The notes below the pieces were generated by a model that saw only the letters and a program-made list of their open reading frames with translations, made no database searches and was not told the origin of the DNA. This document shows, piece by piece, positions 36,852-45,486 of a DNA stretch of 64,000 bases. The stretch's first letter is position 1; each line of letters starts with the position of its first letter. Location: positions 1-64,000 of the forward strand of contig NZ_JYMT01000003.1 of NCBI RefSeq assembly GCF_000938305.1, in the 5' to 3' direction. Source of the DNA: Bradyrhizobium sp. LTSP885. Lineage in GTDB: Bacteria; Pseudomonadota; Alphaproteobacteria; Rhizobiales; Xanthobacteraceae. Made by a program: the position numbers and the translations under genes.

Positions 36852-37490
36852 ATGCGACGATTGCTGAAGGCAGGGATTCTGGCGGCTTCGGTGCTTGCCG
36901 CGCATGCCGGCCGGGCCGAGGACATCACCCGCTTCGCGCCGCTGAAGGCCGAGGAGTTGTCGCCGGCGCAGAAGGCCTGGGCTGACCTGATCACAGCGCC
37001 GCCGCGCAACGCCAAGTTCACCGCACCGCCCTATCGCGCCCATATCCGCAATCCCGATCTGGCGCCAAAACTGTCCAACCTGTCGGAGTATTTGCGCTGG
37101 AACACGTCGCTACCGCCGCGCTTGAGCGAAATGGCGATCCTGATCACGGCGCGGCACTGGACCGCGCAGTATGAATGGTTCGCGTACTACCCACTTGCGC
37201 TGAAGGGCGGCCTCGATCCGAAAGTCCTGGACGCGATCGCCAAGGGCACGCGGCCTGACGGGATGAAGGACGATGAGGCGGCGCTGTACGATCTCGGCAT
37301 CGCGCTCTATCGCGACAGGAAGGTCAGCGATGCCGTCTACAAGGCCGCACAGGACAAGTTCGGCGAGCGCGGCATCATGGATATCATCGCCATCATGGGC
37401 TATTACGATCTGGTCTCGATGACGCTGATCACGATGCAGGCCGGCGCGCCGAACGACAGCGTGCCGCAACTTCCGGTGCTGGAGAAGTAG
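36852..37490 (+). CDS. Exported carboxymuconolactone decarboxylase family (AhpD-like) protein
   Basis: A 212-aa protein with signal peptide (MRRLLKAGILAASVLAAHAG, cleaved after GRA). The CMD-type helical domain has PPRLSEMAILITARHWTAQYEWFAYY and AIAKGTRPDGMKDDEAALYDL. The AhpD CxxC motif is absent, so it is not a peroxidase-reductase of the usual type. GGAGAGCG precedes the ATG at 36852. The function is unknown. Confidence 0.85.
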   Translation: MRRLLKAGILAASVLAAHAGRAEDITRFAPLKAEELSPAQKAWADLITAPPRNAKFTAPPYRAHIRNPDLAPKLSNLSEYLRWNTSLPPRLSEMAILITARHWTAQYEWFAYYPLALKGGLDPKVLDAIAKGTRPDGMKDDEAALYDLGIALYRDRKVSDAVYKAAQDKFGERGIMDIIAIMGYYDLVSMTLITMQAGAPNDSVPQLPVLEK

Positions 37491-37530
37491 CGCGGGCGGC
37501 TTTGAAGTCCTGAATCACAGAGCTAACCGC

Positions 37531-37648
37531 GTCATTGCGAGGAGCAAAGCGACGAAGCAATCCATGGCTCCGCAAGTGGAGGTATGGATTGCTTCGCGGA
37601 GCCTGTCATCGGGCGCGCGTTCGCGCGACCCGTTGGCTCGCAATGACG
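37531..37648. repeat. Palindromic intergenic repeat, family A (long copy)
   Basis: The left arm GTCATTGCGAGGAGCAAAGC continues into GACGAAGCAATCCATGG. The right arm runs ATGGATTGCTTCGCGGAGCC, has an extra stretch, then ends CGTTGGCTCGCAATGACG. It lies between convergent genes and matches 2467-2552. Confidence 0.78.
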
Positions 37649-37674
37649 ATGAGGCGCAGCAAAATTATCCCGCC

Positions 37675-39450
37675 CTATCTTCGATAGCTGCTGGCGCGGG
37701 AATAGGTCGCGCGGCTTTCCTGGGCCGGGCGCGCCGCCAGGCTGCCGCGCGTCTCGCTGGCGTGCGGCGTCGCGGGCCTGAGGTCCTCGAGGAAGATCGG
37801 CCTGGCGAAGTAGTATCCCTGCGCATAGCGGATCTTGGTCGCGGCCTGCAGATAGGCGAGCTCCTCATAGGACTCGATCCCCTCGGCGATCACGGTCATG
37901 CCGAGCACCTCGCTCAAGGATTCGATCGCGCGCAGGATGCCCTGGCTGCGCGGCCGCTTGTGGATGTCCGTGATGAAGGAGCGGTCGATCTTGATCTCGT
38001 CGGCGGTGATGTCGGCGAGCGCCGACAGCGACGAATAACCGATGCCGAAATCGTCGATCGAGATGCCGACGCCGATTCCGCGCAGCATCGGCAGGATCTG
38101 GTCCTGGAATTGCGATTTGGTGATGAAGGCGTCCTCGGTCACCTCGATCATGAAGCGCCTGGCAAAGCCGGTGTCCTCGATCGCGCGGGCGAACGAGCGC
38201 ATGAAGTCGGGGTTGGCGGCCTGCTTGGCGGCGACGTTCATGCTGATCGTCGTGGTCGGGCCGAAGGTGTCGTTGATCAGGTCGATCGACTTGACGATTT
38301 CCGCCAGCACCAGATGCGTCAGCTCGTCGATCAGCCCGAGCTCGACGGCAAGGTTGATGAAGGTGCCGGGCGCCTGGATCACGCCCTCGTCGTCGCGCAG
38401 CCGCACCAGCGCCTCGATGCCCTTGACCTCCTGGGTGCGGATATCGACCTTGGGCTGAAACGCGCAGCAGAAGCGCTTCTCCAGGATCGCGAGCCGCAGC
38501 GACTGCTCGATCTTCATCCGCGCCAGCGCCTCGCGCTCCATGCTGTCGTCGAAGAACGCGGTCGCGCCCTTGCCGTTGTTCTTGACCCGATACATCGCGA
38601 TGTCGGCGTTCTGTCGCAGCGCCTCGTAGTCCCGGCCGTGCTCGGGATGCAGGCTGACGCCGATCGAGGTCGAGGCGAAGATTTCAGACTGATCGATGAA
38701 GAACGGCGCCTTCAGCCGCTCCTGGATCATCTGGATGAACTCGGCGACCTCGTGATCGCCGCTGATCGGGTTCAGCAGCAGCAGGAACTCGTCACCCGAG
38801 ATGCGCGACAGGATGTCGGTGTCGCGCAAGGCGTGCCCGAGCCGCTTCGACAGCTCGATCAGCAGCGCATCGCCGATCGCGTGGCCATAATAGTCGTTGA
38901 TGTGCTTGAAATTGTCGACGTCGAGGAAGGCGAGGGCGAAATGCGCTTGCGGCCCGTCGCGGCGGATCAGGCCGTTGACCCGATGCTCGATCACCCGGCG
39001 CGTCGGCAGATCGGTCAGCTCGTCGTAATAGGCGGAGCGGAACAGCTGGTCCTCGAACGCCTTCTGGTCGGTGATGTCGGCAGAGGCCGAGATCAGGAAG
39101 TTGCGCCCGGCGATCTGCACCGGCCGGTGCGAGGTGAGGAACACATGCTTGGACGCGCCGCAGGTCAGGGCCTCTTCGAGCACGACCGGGCTGCCGCTGC
39201 GCAGCAGTTCGAGGCAGGTCTCGTGGCGGTCGTCGATCTGTGTCGGCTGGCTGGCATTGGCCGCGAGCTGCAATTGTGCCGCGGCCGCTTCGTTAACAAG
39301 GATGAATTCGCCGCGCTCGTCCTGAACAGTCACGCCCGAGGGCAGCAGGCGGAGAAGATCCCGCAAAATTTGCAATTCATTGCTGGAATTGCCTTCATTT
39401 CCGGCCGCTAACGCACCGGACTGAAAATCGTGTTTGGTGAGACTATGCAT
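37675..39450 (-). CDS. PAS-GGDEF-EAL protein with degenerate GGDEF
   Basis: A 591-aa cytosolic protein. A PAS domain at about 24-130 is followed by a GGDEF domain (DELTDLPTRRVIEHRV) whose signature is S218-GDEF rather than GGDEF. The EAL domain is complete (EALVR at 346-350, DDFGIGYSSL, KIDRSF). The likely activity is c-di-GMP phosphodiesterase, with the altered GGDEF serving as a GTP-sensing module. The start at 39450 is a compromise: several upstream Met codons lack a good ribosome site. No membrane segment is present. Confidence 0.9.
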   Translation of the reverse strand: MHSLTKHDFQSGALAAGNEGNSSNELQILRDLLRLLPSGVTVQDERGEFILVNEAAAAQLQLAANASQPTQIDDRHETCLELLRSGSPVVLEEALTCGASKHVFLTSHRPVQIAGRNFLISASADITDQKAFEDQLFRSAYYDELTDLPTRRVIEHRVNGLIRRDGPQAHFALAFLDVDNFKHINDYYGHAIGDALLIELSKRLGHALRDTDILSRISGDEFLLLLNPISGDHEVAEFIQMIQERLKAPFFIDQSEIFASTSIGVSLHPEHGRDYEALRQNADIAMYRVKNNGKGATAFFDDSMEREALARMKIEQSLRLAILEKRFCCAFQPKVDIRTQEVKGIEALVRLRDDEGVIQAPGTFINLAVELGLIDELTHLVLAEIVKSIDLINDTFGPTTTISMNVAAKQAANPDFMRSFARAIEDTGFARRFMIEVTEDAFITKSQFQDQILPMLRGIGVGISIDDFGIGYSSLSALADITADEIKIDRSFITDIHKRPRSQGILRAIESLSEVLGMTVIAEGIESYEELAYLQAATKIRYAQGYYFARPIFLEDLRPATPHASETRGSLAARPAQESRATYSRASSYRR

Positions 39451-39658
39451 GCGCGAAGCTTGGCAAAGTCCGTTGTAGTTTTGGTTAAGCGGAACTGAGA
39501 AAAGCCGTGACAGCATGAGAGAGCTGTGGGCTTCGCAAGCCGTCGGCAATCGTCATTAACAGACTATCAACGCGCGGCGTTGCCGCCTGCGCGAGCGATT
39601 TCGGTTCCCGCGGTTTCCGTGCGCACTTGAAACAGCGTGTCGTGCCGGGATCGGTTTC

Positions 39659-40621
39659 TCAACCGGCGGGAAGCTGACACTGCATGGTGCAGTGAATGCC
39701 GGTCTTCAGGTAGCTGATCTCGGTCTTGCCGTCGAACGGCCGCAGCGCCGAATTCAACAGCTTGGTGCCGAAGCCGGCTTCGCCGATCGCTTCGACCGCC
39801 GGCCCCTCGGTTTCGTCCCAGGTCACATTGAGGCGGCCGTCGCCCGCCGTCCACGACACCTGGAGGAACCCGCGTGGCGAGGAGAAGGCGCCGTATTTGC
39901 CGGCGTTGGTGGCGAGTTCATGGAAGATCAGCGCCAGCGAGACCGCGAGCTTGGCGGGCAGAAACAATTGCTCGCCATTGAGGTTGAACCGCACATGACC
40001 GTAAGGCCCGAGCTCCGAGCGAAGCAAATCCTTGATATCGCAGCCATAGCCGTCGACCCGCGTGATCAGATCGTCGGTTGCCGACAGCGCGCGGATGCGG
40101 TGATCGATGCGGTCCCAGACGTCAGGTCGGTCCTGCAGCGCCTGGTGCAGCACGGCATGAATGGTCGAGGACTTGTTCTTCAGCCGGTGCTGCAACTCGT
40201 CGACCACCATCTTGCGGTATTGCTCCTCCTCGATCAGCCGTTGGGCGATCTCGCGTTGCTGCGCGACCATCGAGCGGTAGTGCTCGACGCCCCAGATCGC
40301 GATGCCGCACACCGCCCAGAAGATCATCAACAGCGCAAAGCGGGCGGGATCGACGGCTGTACCGCTGAAATTGACGGCGACGCCAAGCGCGCCGCTGGCA
40401 AGCGCGGTGGCGATCCCGACCCGGAAGCCGCCGAAGGCGGTGGCGAAGAACACGGCCGGAAAATACGGCGTAAAAAACACATCCGGCCTGATCTGGGCGA
40501 GCCCAAAGCGCGCGGCCGTGGCCCAAACGAGACAGAACAGGGCGAAACTGCCCGCAAAAAGCGTCGAGGGCTGGGAAATGCCCTGCCAACCCGTCCTGAA
40601 TTCATCGATCAGCTTCGTCAT
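39659..40621 (-). CDS. HWE/HisKA_2-type sensor histidine kinase
   Basis: A 320-aa kinase. Four membrane helices at about 20-112 resemble the DUF4118 sensor domain (VFFTPYFPAVFFATAFGGFRVG). The phosphoacceptor box is DELQHRLKN with H145, and the ATP lid region includes FHELATNAGKYGAFS and GFGTKLLNSAL. No response regulator is adjacent. HWE kinases often feed general-stress or light-related outputs, but the partner here is unknown. Confidence 0.9.
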   Translation of the reverse strand: MTKLIDEFRTGWQGISQPSTLFAGSFALFCLVWATAARFGLAQIRPDVFFTPYFPAVFFATAFGGFRVGIATALASGALGVAVNFSGTAVDPARFALLMIFWAVCGIAIWGVEHYRSMVAQQREIAQRLIEEEQYRKMVVDELQHRLKNKSSTIHAVLHQALQDRPDVWDRIDHRIRALSATDDLITRVDGYGCDIKDLLRSELGPYGHVRFNLNGEQLFLPAKLAVSLALIFHELATNAGKYGAFSSPRGFLQVSWTAGDGRLNVTWDETEGPAVEAIGEAGFGTKLLNSALRPFDGKTEISYLKTGIHCTMQCQLPAG

Positions 40622-40802
40622 CCGCTGTTACTTCACGTGATCAGCGGACCCAAAATAAGGCCGCTGCGACCGAAAACCTGCAGTTGTGTCCTTCCGGCCA
40701 CAGCCGGACCCGTGCCGGCGTCGCATGCGAGCGTAGCTGTGCTTGCGTTGCCCGGGATGGACGCGGAATATCTGCGGCATCAAATTGGGCTGGGGGATCG
40801 GG

Positions 40803-41645
40803 ATGGGACGGCTGGACGGCAAAGTCGCGGTGATTACGGGCGCGACCAGCGGCATCGGGCTGCGCACGGCGGAAGTCTTCGCCGCGGAAGGCGCAAGGAT
40901 CGTGATTGCGGGCCGCCGCGCGGCGGAAGGCGAGGCGCTGGCGAAGCAACTCGGTGTTAACTGCGTGTTCCGTCAGACCGACGTCACGGTCGAGGACCAG
41001 ATGCAGGCGCTGATCGCGCTCGCGGTCGAGAAATTCGGCCGGATCGACTGCCTGTTCAACAATGCCGGCGGCCCGGCGCAGACCGGAGGCATCGAAGGCC
41101 TCGACGTCGCGCGGTTCGACGCCGCGATGGCCACCTTGCTGCGCAGCGTCATGCTTGGCATGAAACACGTCGCGCCCATCATGCGCAAACAAGGTTCCGG
41201 CAGCATCATCAACAATGGCAGCATCGCCGGGCGGCTCGCGGGTTTCTCGTCATCGATGGTCTATGGCGCGGCCAAGGCGGCTGTGATTCATTTCACCAAA
41301 TGCGTCGCGATGGAACTCGGCGAGGACGGCATCCGCGTCAACTCGATCTCACCCGGCGCGATCGCCACCGGTATTTTCGGCAAGGCGCTCGGATTGTCGA
41401 CCGAGGCGGCCGAGAAGACGCCGGCGGTGATGCGCGAGATCTATAAGGCGGCGCAGCCGATCCCGCGCGCCGGCCTGCCCGACGATATCGCGCACGCGGC
41501 GGTGTTCCTGGCGAGCGACGAGTCGAGCTTCGTCAACGGCCACGATCTCGTCGTCGACGGCGCCATCACCGGCGGCCGCAACTGGACGCAGCAGCAGGCG
41601 GCCTATGTCGCCCTGCGCAAGGCATTCGATCAGGGCGCAGGGTAG
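40803..41645 (+). CDS. Short-chain dehydrogenase/reductase
   Basis: A 280-aa classical SDR. TGATSGIG at 12-19 binds NAD(P), NNAG is at 86-89, and the catalytic residues are S140, Y154 and K158 (VYGAAK). NSISPGAIAT and a C-terminal ISGG-like GHDLVVDGAITGG complete the fold. The ATG at 40803 follows GGGGG. The substrate is unknown; cyclopentanol or steroid-type alcohols are common for such proteins. Confidence 0.92.
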   Translation: MGRLDGKVAVITGATSGIGLRTAEVFAAEGARIVIAGRRAAEGEALAKQLGVNCVFRQTDVTVEDQMQALIALAVEKFGRIDCLFNNAGGPAQTGGIEGLDVARFDAAMATLLRSVMLGMKHVAPIMRKQGSGSIINNGSIAGRLAGFSSSMVYGAAKAAVIHFTKCVAMELGEDGIRVNSISPGAIATGIFGKALGLSTEAAEKTPAVMREIYKAAQPIPRAGLPDDIAHAAVFLASDESSFVNGHDLVVDGAITGGRNWTQQQAAYVALRKAFDQGAG

Positions 41646-41652
41646 GTAACAT

Positions 41653-41685
41653 CGTCATTGCGAGCCAAAGCTGCTCGCAGTGACG
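41653..41685. repeat. Fragment of palindromic repeat family A
   Basis: CGTCATTGCGAGC and GCTCGCAGTGACG form the two arms with a 7-bp centre. It is a minimal copy of the element seen at 2467 and 37531, just after the SDR stop. Confidence 0.65.
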
Positions 41686-41745
41686 GGGGGAAGGACACAT
41701 CATGCTGTTCGCAATGGTCAGCTGCCTTAGCCGGCTCCGTTCCTC

Positions 41746-42759
41746 ATGAACGCGAGGCTCGAACGTCAGCTGCGCTTTCTCGGCGCCATCATCGTCGCCG
41801 GTGCAGTGGCGAGCGTTGCGGTCAATCTCGCGCAAGGCCGCCATACAGCGCCCCAGCTCATCGCGGCGCTTGCTTACACCTTCGTGACCGCCGTGGTGAT
41901 CGGTAGTGTCGAGTTGTTCATCCTGCAGGACTCGGAGCGGCTCCGCCGCTTGCCGCTTGTTGCCCTTCTGGCTGTCCGCAGCGCGATCTATGCCGTCCTC
42001 ATCATTGCGATCCAGTTGCTTCAGGTCGGCGAGCGCGCCGCCGGGCTGGAGTTGCAAACGTCGATCGAGGATTTCTGGCGCAGCATCGTCTATTCGGGCG
42101 TGATCTCGGTGATCCTGAACCTCGGGTTCAGCATCGCAAATCTGATCGGCCCGCGCGTCTTCCTGAACTTCATCTCCGGCCGTTACCATTCGCCGGTCGA
42201 GGAGAACCGCTTCGTGCTGTTCGTCGACATTGCCGGGTCCACCGGTCTCGCCGAGCAGCTCGGCGGCATCGGCATTCATCGCTTTCTCGACCGCACCTTC
42301 CGCCTGCTCACCGAATCGGTCGTGGATTATCGCGGCGAGGTGTTGAACTACATCGGCGACGAGATCATCGTGACCTGGCCGGAGCAGTCCGGCGCGATCG
42401 ATAGCCGGCCGCTGCGCTGTTTCGTGGCGATGCGCCGCGCCTTGCAGAAGGCCGTGCCGGAGTTCGAGCGCGAATTCGGCGCCGCACCGCAAATCCGCGG
42501 CAGCCTGCATTTCGGACCGGTGATCGTCGGCGAAATCGGCGACGTCAAGCCCGCCATCGTGTTCAACGGCGACGTCATGAACACCGCAGCGCGGCTGGAG
42601 GAGTTGAGCCGCAAGGTCGATGGCGGATTCCTGGCCTCGCGCGCCGCGACGGCGCGCTTCGCGGCACCGCCGCCGTTCCCGCTGCACGATCTCGGCACGC
42701 TGCCGATCCGCGGCCGCGTCGACGGCATCGAGGTGGTCGGGATTGGGGCGGCGGCGTAG
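41746..42759 (+). CDS. Membrane adenylate/guanylate cyclase (class III)
   Basis: A 337-aa protein with four N-terminal membrane helices (about 8-28, 43-62, 70-93, 108-132) and a C-terminal class III cyclase domain. FVLFVDIAGSTGLAEQLG carries the first metal Asp, and YIGDEIIVTW the second. VMNTAARLEEL supplies the Asn-Arg pair. It would make cAMP from ATP in response to a membrane or lipid signal. It is divergent from nothing; the next cyclase gene converges on it. Confidence 0.9.
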   Translation: MNARLERQLRFLGAIIVAGAVASVAVNLAQGRHTAPQLIAALAYTFVTAVVIGSVELFILQDSERLRRLPLVALLAVRSAIYAVLIIAIQLLQVGERAAGLELQTSIEDFWRSIVYSGVISVILNLGFSIANLIGPRVFLNFISGRYHSPVEENRFVLFVDIAGSTGLAEQLGGIGIHRFLDRTFRLLTESVVDYRGEVLNYIGDEIIVTWPEQSGAIDSRPLRCFVAMRRALQKAVPEFEREFGAAPQIRGSLHFGPVIVGEIGDVKPAIVFNGDVMNTAARLEELSRKVDGGFLASRAATARFAAPPPFPLHDLGTLPIRGRVDGIEVVGIGAAA

Positions 42760-42807
42760 TCCGTCACCGTTCCTGCTTGTGGAGAGGTGACGCCATCTCA
42801 ATGCGGA

Positions 42808-43602
42808 TTAATGCTCGACCCGATACAGGCGCCATCGCTGCGGTACGCCTTTGAGTTGGTGAATGCCGCGATCCTTGAAACGGATTTCGGACGTCGACAT
42901 CAGATCCTTGACCGCGCTCGAGACCAGGACTTCGCCGGCACGCGCTTTGGCGGCGACGCGCGCGCCGATGTGAATCGCGAGACCAATCACCTCCGCCCCG
43001 CTCACCTTGTATTCGCCCGCGTGCAGCCCGACCCTGATCTCCAGTCCCAGCGTGCGCACCGCCTCGCGGATGGCGGTCGCGCAACGGACTCCGGCAGCCG
43101 GCGCGCGGAACGTCGCCAGCAATCCGTCTCCCGTCGTCACGACTTCTTTTCCGCGCAAAGCCTTCAGCTCTCTGCGGACAGCGGCGTAATAGTGATTCAT
43201 CACCTGTGCCCAACGCGAATCGCCGAGCCGTGCGGCCTTTTCGGTGGACCGGACGATATCGACAAAGAGGATCGTGGCGAGCGCTTGTCCAGGCTCGGCG
43301 CTGCGATTGGCGGTTCGTCGCCGGGCGGCGATGTTTCCAGTCAGCGGTTCGTAATGATGGCTGCGTCGCCGTGCGATCGCGGCTTTTGCATAGTCCTTGG
43401 CACGCTGCTCCGTACGGCAGCGAACTGTTTTATCCCGCGGTGGAAGCGTCCAGTAGACCTTGCGCCCTTCTCCGGCGCCATGGACCTCCACGGCGCCCCA
43501 CTTCAGGAGAACCGTCGAGCCAACCCGCCGGACGCACCATGCCTTCGACGTGTATCCCGACACGTTCGACTGATGGACTCCGATGCGAAGAAATTTGGGC
43601 AT
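42808..43602 (-). CDS. Soluble class III adenylate/guanylate cyclase
   Basis: A 264-aa protein. A basic N-terminal region of about 105 residues with no named domain precedes the cyclase domain (ATILFVDIVRSTEKAARLG, VTTGDGLLATF). GLAIHIGARVAAKARAGEV replaces the usual Asn by His near the transition-state Arg, as in many rhizobial cyclases. It converges on the membrane cyclase gene. The N-terminal stretch may be a degenerate sensor or DNA-binding part. Confidence 0.87.
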   Translation of the reverse strand: MPKFLRIGVHQSNVSGYTSKAWCVRRVGSTVLLKWGAVEVHGAGEGRKVYWTLPPRDKTVRCRTEQRAKDYAKAAIARRRSHHYEPLTGNIAARRRTANRSAEPGQALATILFVDIVRSTEKAARLGDSRWAQVMNHYYAAVRRELKALRGKEVVTTGDGLLATFRAPAAGVRCATAIREAVRTLGLEIRVGLHAGEYKVSGAEVIGLAIHIGARVAAKARAGEVLVSSAVKDLMSTSEIRFKDRGIHQLKGVPQRWRLYRVEH

Positions 43603-43943
43603 GAACGCGCCGCAGATCGAAAGACCGTATGGGTCTGGCTGGGCTCAAGCGTAGTCATACATTCGCGCGTTGGCAACATCGCTCCGGGCGAAGCTTCAAC
43701 GGCGCTCGTGCCAACGCACCAGACGGGCCGTGCATCCTTCGAGACGCGCACGAGGGCGCTCCTCAGGATGGCGGGACATAGCCGTAGGATGGATAGAGCC
43801 AACGGGTCCGCGTAATGCGCGGCCCGATGATAAACTCCGCGAAACCCATCGCTTGCGGATGCCGGTGGATCAGGTCGGTGGGTTTCGCTCCGTTCTACCC
43901 ACCCTACAAAGCTGTCGGATATCGACGTTGATGAGGACCCGTT
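43603..43943. other. Gap made of repeat fragments
   Basis: No gene is supported. A fragment with CATCCTTCGAGACGCGC and GCGCTCCTCAGGATG (43735-43770) looks like a broken palindromic unit. The rest is the family D element at 43784-43907. No promoter for the downstream genes is expected here, because both flanking genes end or start on the minus strand. Confidence 0.5.
43784..43907. repeat. Palindromic intergenic repeat, family D
   Basis: The ends GTAGGATGG and CCACCCTAC are near-inverted copies, and the inner segments GCGAAACCCATCGC and GGTGGGTTTCGC pair with each other. The whole 124-bp unit could fold as a long hairpin, like a MITE. Confidence 0.65.
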
Positions 43944-45320
43944 CTACGCCGGCTTCACCATCACCCTTAGCCCGTCGCGTGGTTTCGGGATCGGCCACAT
44001 CTGCCAGTCGGCCTTGTAGCCCGGCGGCAGCGATACTTCGAGGTTCTGCACGAAATGCCGCGCAAAGCACTTCGCCTGCATGTAGGCGAAATGCAGCCCG
44101 ATACACATATGCGCGCCGCCGCCGAACGGCACCCACGCGAAGCGATGGCGCGCGCGTTGTGCTTCGTCGGTGAAGCGCATCGGGTCGAACCTCTCGGGCT
44201 CGGGCCAGATCTCCTTCATATGATGGGTGAACAGCGGATTGACGCCGACCAGCGTGCCGGCGGGAATCGCATAACCCCTGAACGAGAAGTCGCGGACCGC
44301 GCGGCGCGGCATCGACGGCACCGGCGGCTTCAGCCGCAATGCTTCCTTGAACGCCATCTCCGCCATCGGCAGAGCGTTGAGATGGTCCAGGCTGGTGGGT
44401 TGATCAGCGGCAATGCCGAGCGCGCCGACCTCGTCACGCAGCTTGTTCTGCCAGCCGGGATTGGCGGCGAGCTCGCCGACGAACGACGTCAGCGACGAGG
44501 TCAGCGTGTCGTGCGCCGCCATCATCAGGAAGCTCATATGGTCGATGATATCAGGCTCGGACAGCAGCGCGCCGTCCTCGTGGGTCGCCTGGCACAGTTG
44601 CGAGAACAGATCGTCGCCGCCGCCTTTGGCGCGCCGGATCGGAATCTGCTCGGAGAAATAGGCGATGATCCGTTTGCGTCCCTTGACCCCGCGCGCCATC
44701 TGCGTGCCCGGCAGCGGCTTGCGGATCGGTGCCACCGCCGCGGCCACCATGTCGACAAAGGCGCGGTTGATCTGGTCGACCTCGGGGCCGATGTCGGCGC
44801 CGAGGAAGGAGGTCGCAGCGAGGTCGAGCGTGAGCTGCTTCATCGCCGGATAGACCAGCATCTCGCCGGGCCTGGCTTTCCACTGCGCCACCCGCGCGGC
44901 GATGCCGCGGTCGAGCCCGGTGAAGTATGACTTCATCGGCTTGTCCTTGAAGGCGAATGACAGCGCACGGCGGTGCAGCCGATGCTCGTCGAAGTCGCGC
45001 AGCATCAGGCCGCGCGGGAACAGCAGGCCGAGAATCGGGCCCCATCCGTGCTCGGAGGAGAATTGCTTCGCCTGGTCGAACAGCACGAGTTCGTTGGCCT
45101 CGGGCCCCAGCAGCACGATGTTGGTCTCGCCGAACATATGGCTGCGGTAGCAGAGGCCGTGTCGCGCGGCGCTCTTCTCGACGAACCCCTTGGGGTCCGC
45201 CAGCACCTGCAGCGTCTTGCCGATGAGCGGCCAGCCCTCGTCGCCGGGAATATGGGTCAGCGAATTGCGCTTGGGCGGCGTGAACGTGTAAGCGGTGGGC
45301 GCGACACTCTGCATCGACAT
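43944..45320 (-). CDS. Cytochrome P450
   Basis: A 458-aa P450 unlike the first one. The I-helix motif is AAHDTLTSS at 268-276 (His-Asp instead of Gly-x-Asp), ExxR is EALR at 326-329, and the heme loop FGGGAHMC ends in Cys406. The overall pattern resembles the CYP51/CYP120/CYP26-type group more than the small soluble CYPs. The ATG at 45320 has GGAG upstream. It lies 166 bp downstream of a LimB-like monooxygenase on the same strand, so a shared terpenoid- or sterol-type substrate is possible. Confidence 0.92.
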   Translation of the reverse strand: MSMQSVAPTAYTFTPPKRNSLTHIPGDEGWPLIGKTLQVLADPKGFVEKSAARHGLCYRSHMFGETNIVLLGPEANELVLFDQAKQFSSEHGWGPILGLLFPRGLMLRDFDEHRLHRRALSFAFKDKPMKSYFTGLDRGIAARVAQWKARPGEMLVYPAMKQLTLDLAATSFLGADIGPEVDQINRAFVDMVAAAVAPIRKPLPGTQMARGVKGRKRIIAYFSEQIPIRRAKGGGDDLFSQLCQATHEDGALLSEPDIIDHMSFLMMAAHDTLTSSLTSFVGELAANPGWQNKLRDEVGALGIAADQPTSLDHLNALPMAEMAFKEALRLKPPVPSMPRRAVRDFSFRGYAIPAGTLVGVNPLFTHHMKEIWPEPERFDPMRFTDEAQRARHRFAWVPFGGGAHMCIGLHFAYMQAKCFARHFVQNLEVSLPPGYKADWQMWPIPKPRDGLRVMVKPA

Positions 45321-45486
45321 GGTCAGTGCTCCGGTCGGGGCGTCTCGCTCATAAATAGCCGGTTTGCGGCGCCACCGCAAAGCTCCGGTGCGGCGGATCG
45401 CCGTGGTCTTCAACAGGCCGGGCGACGACACCGCGTATTGCTGCGCGACGCTGGGGCCAAAGTTGAGGGAGTGCGGGATTAAAACA

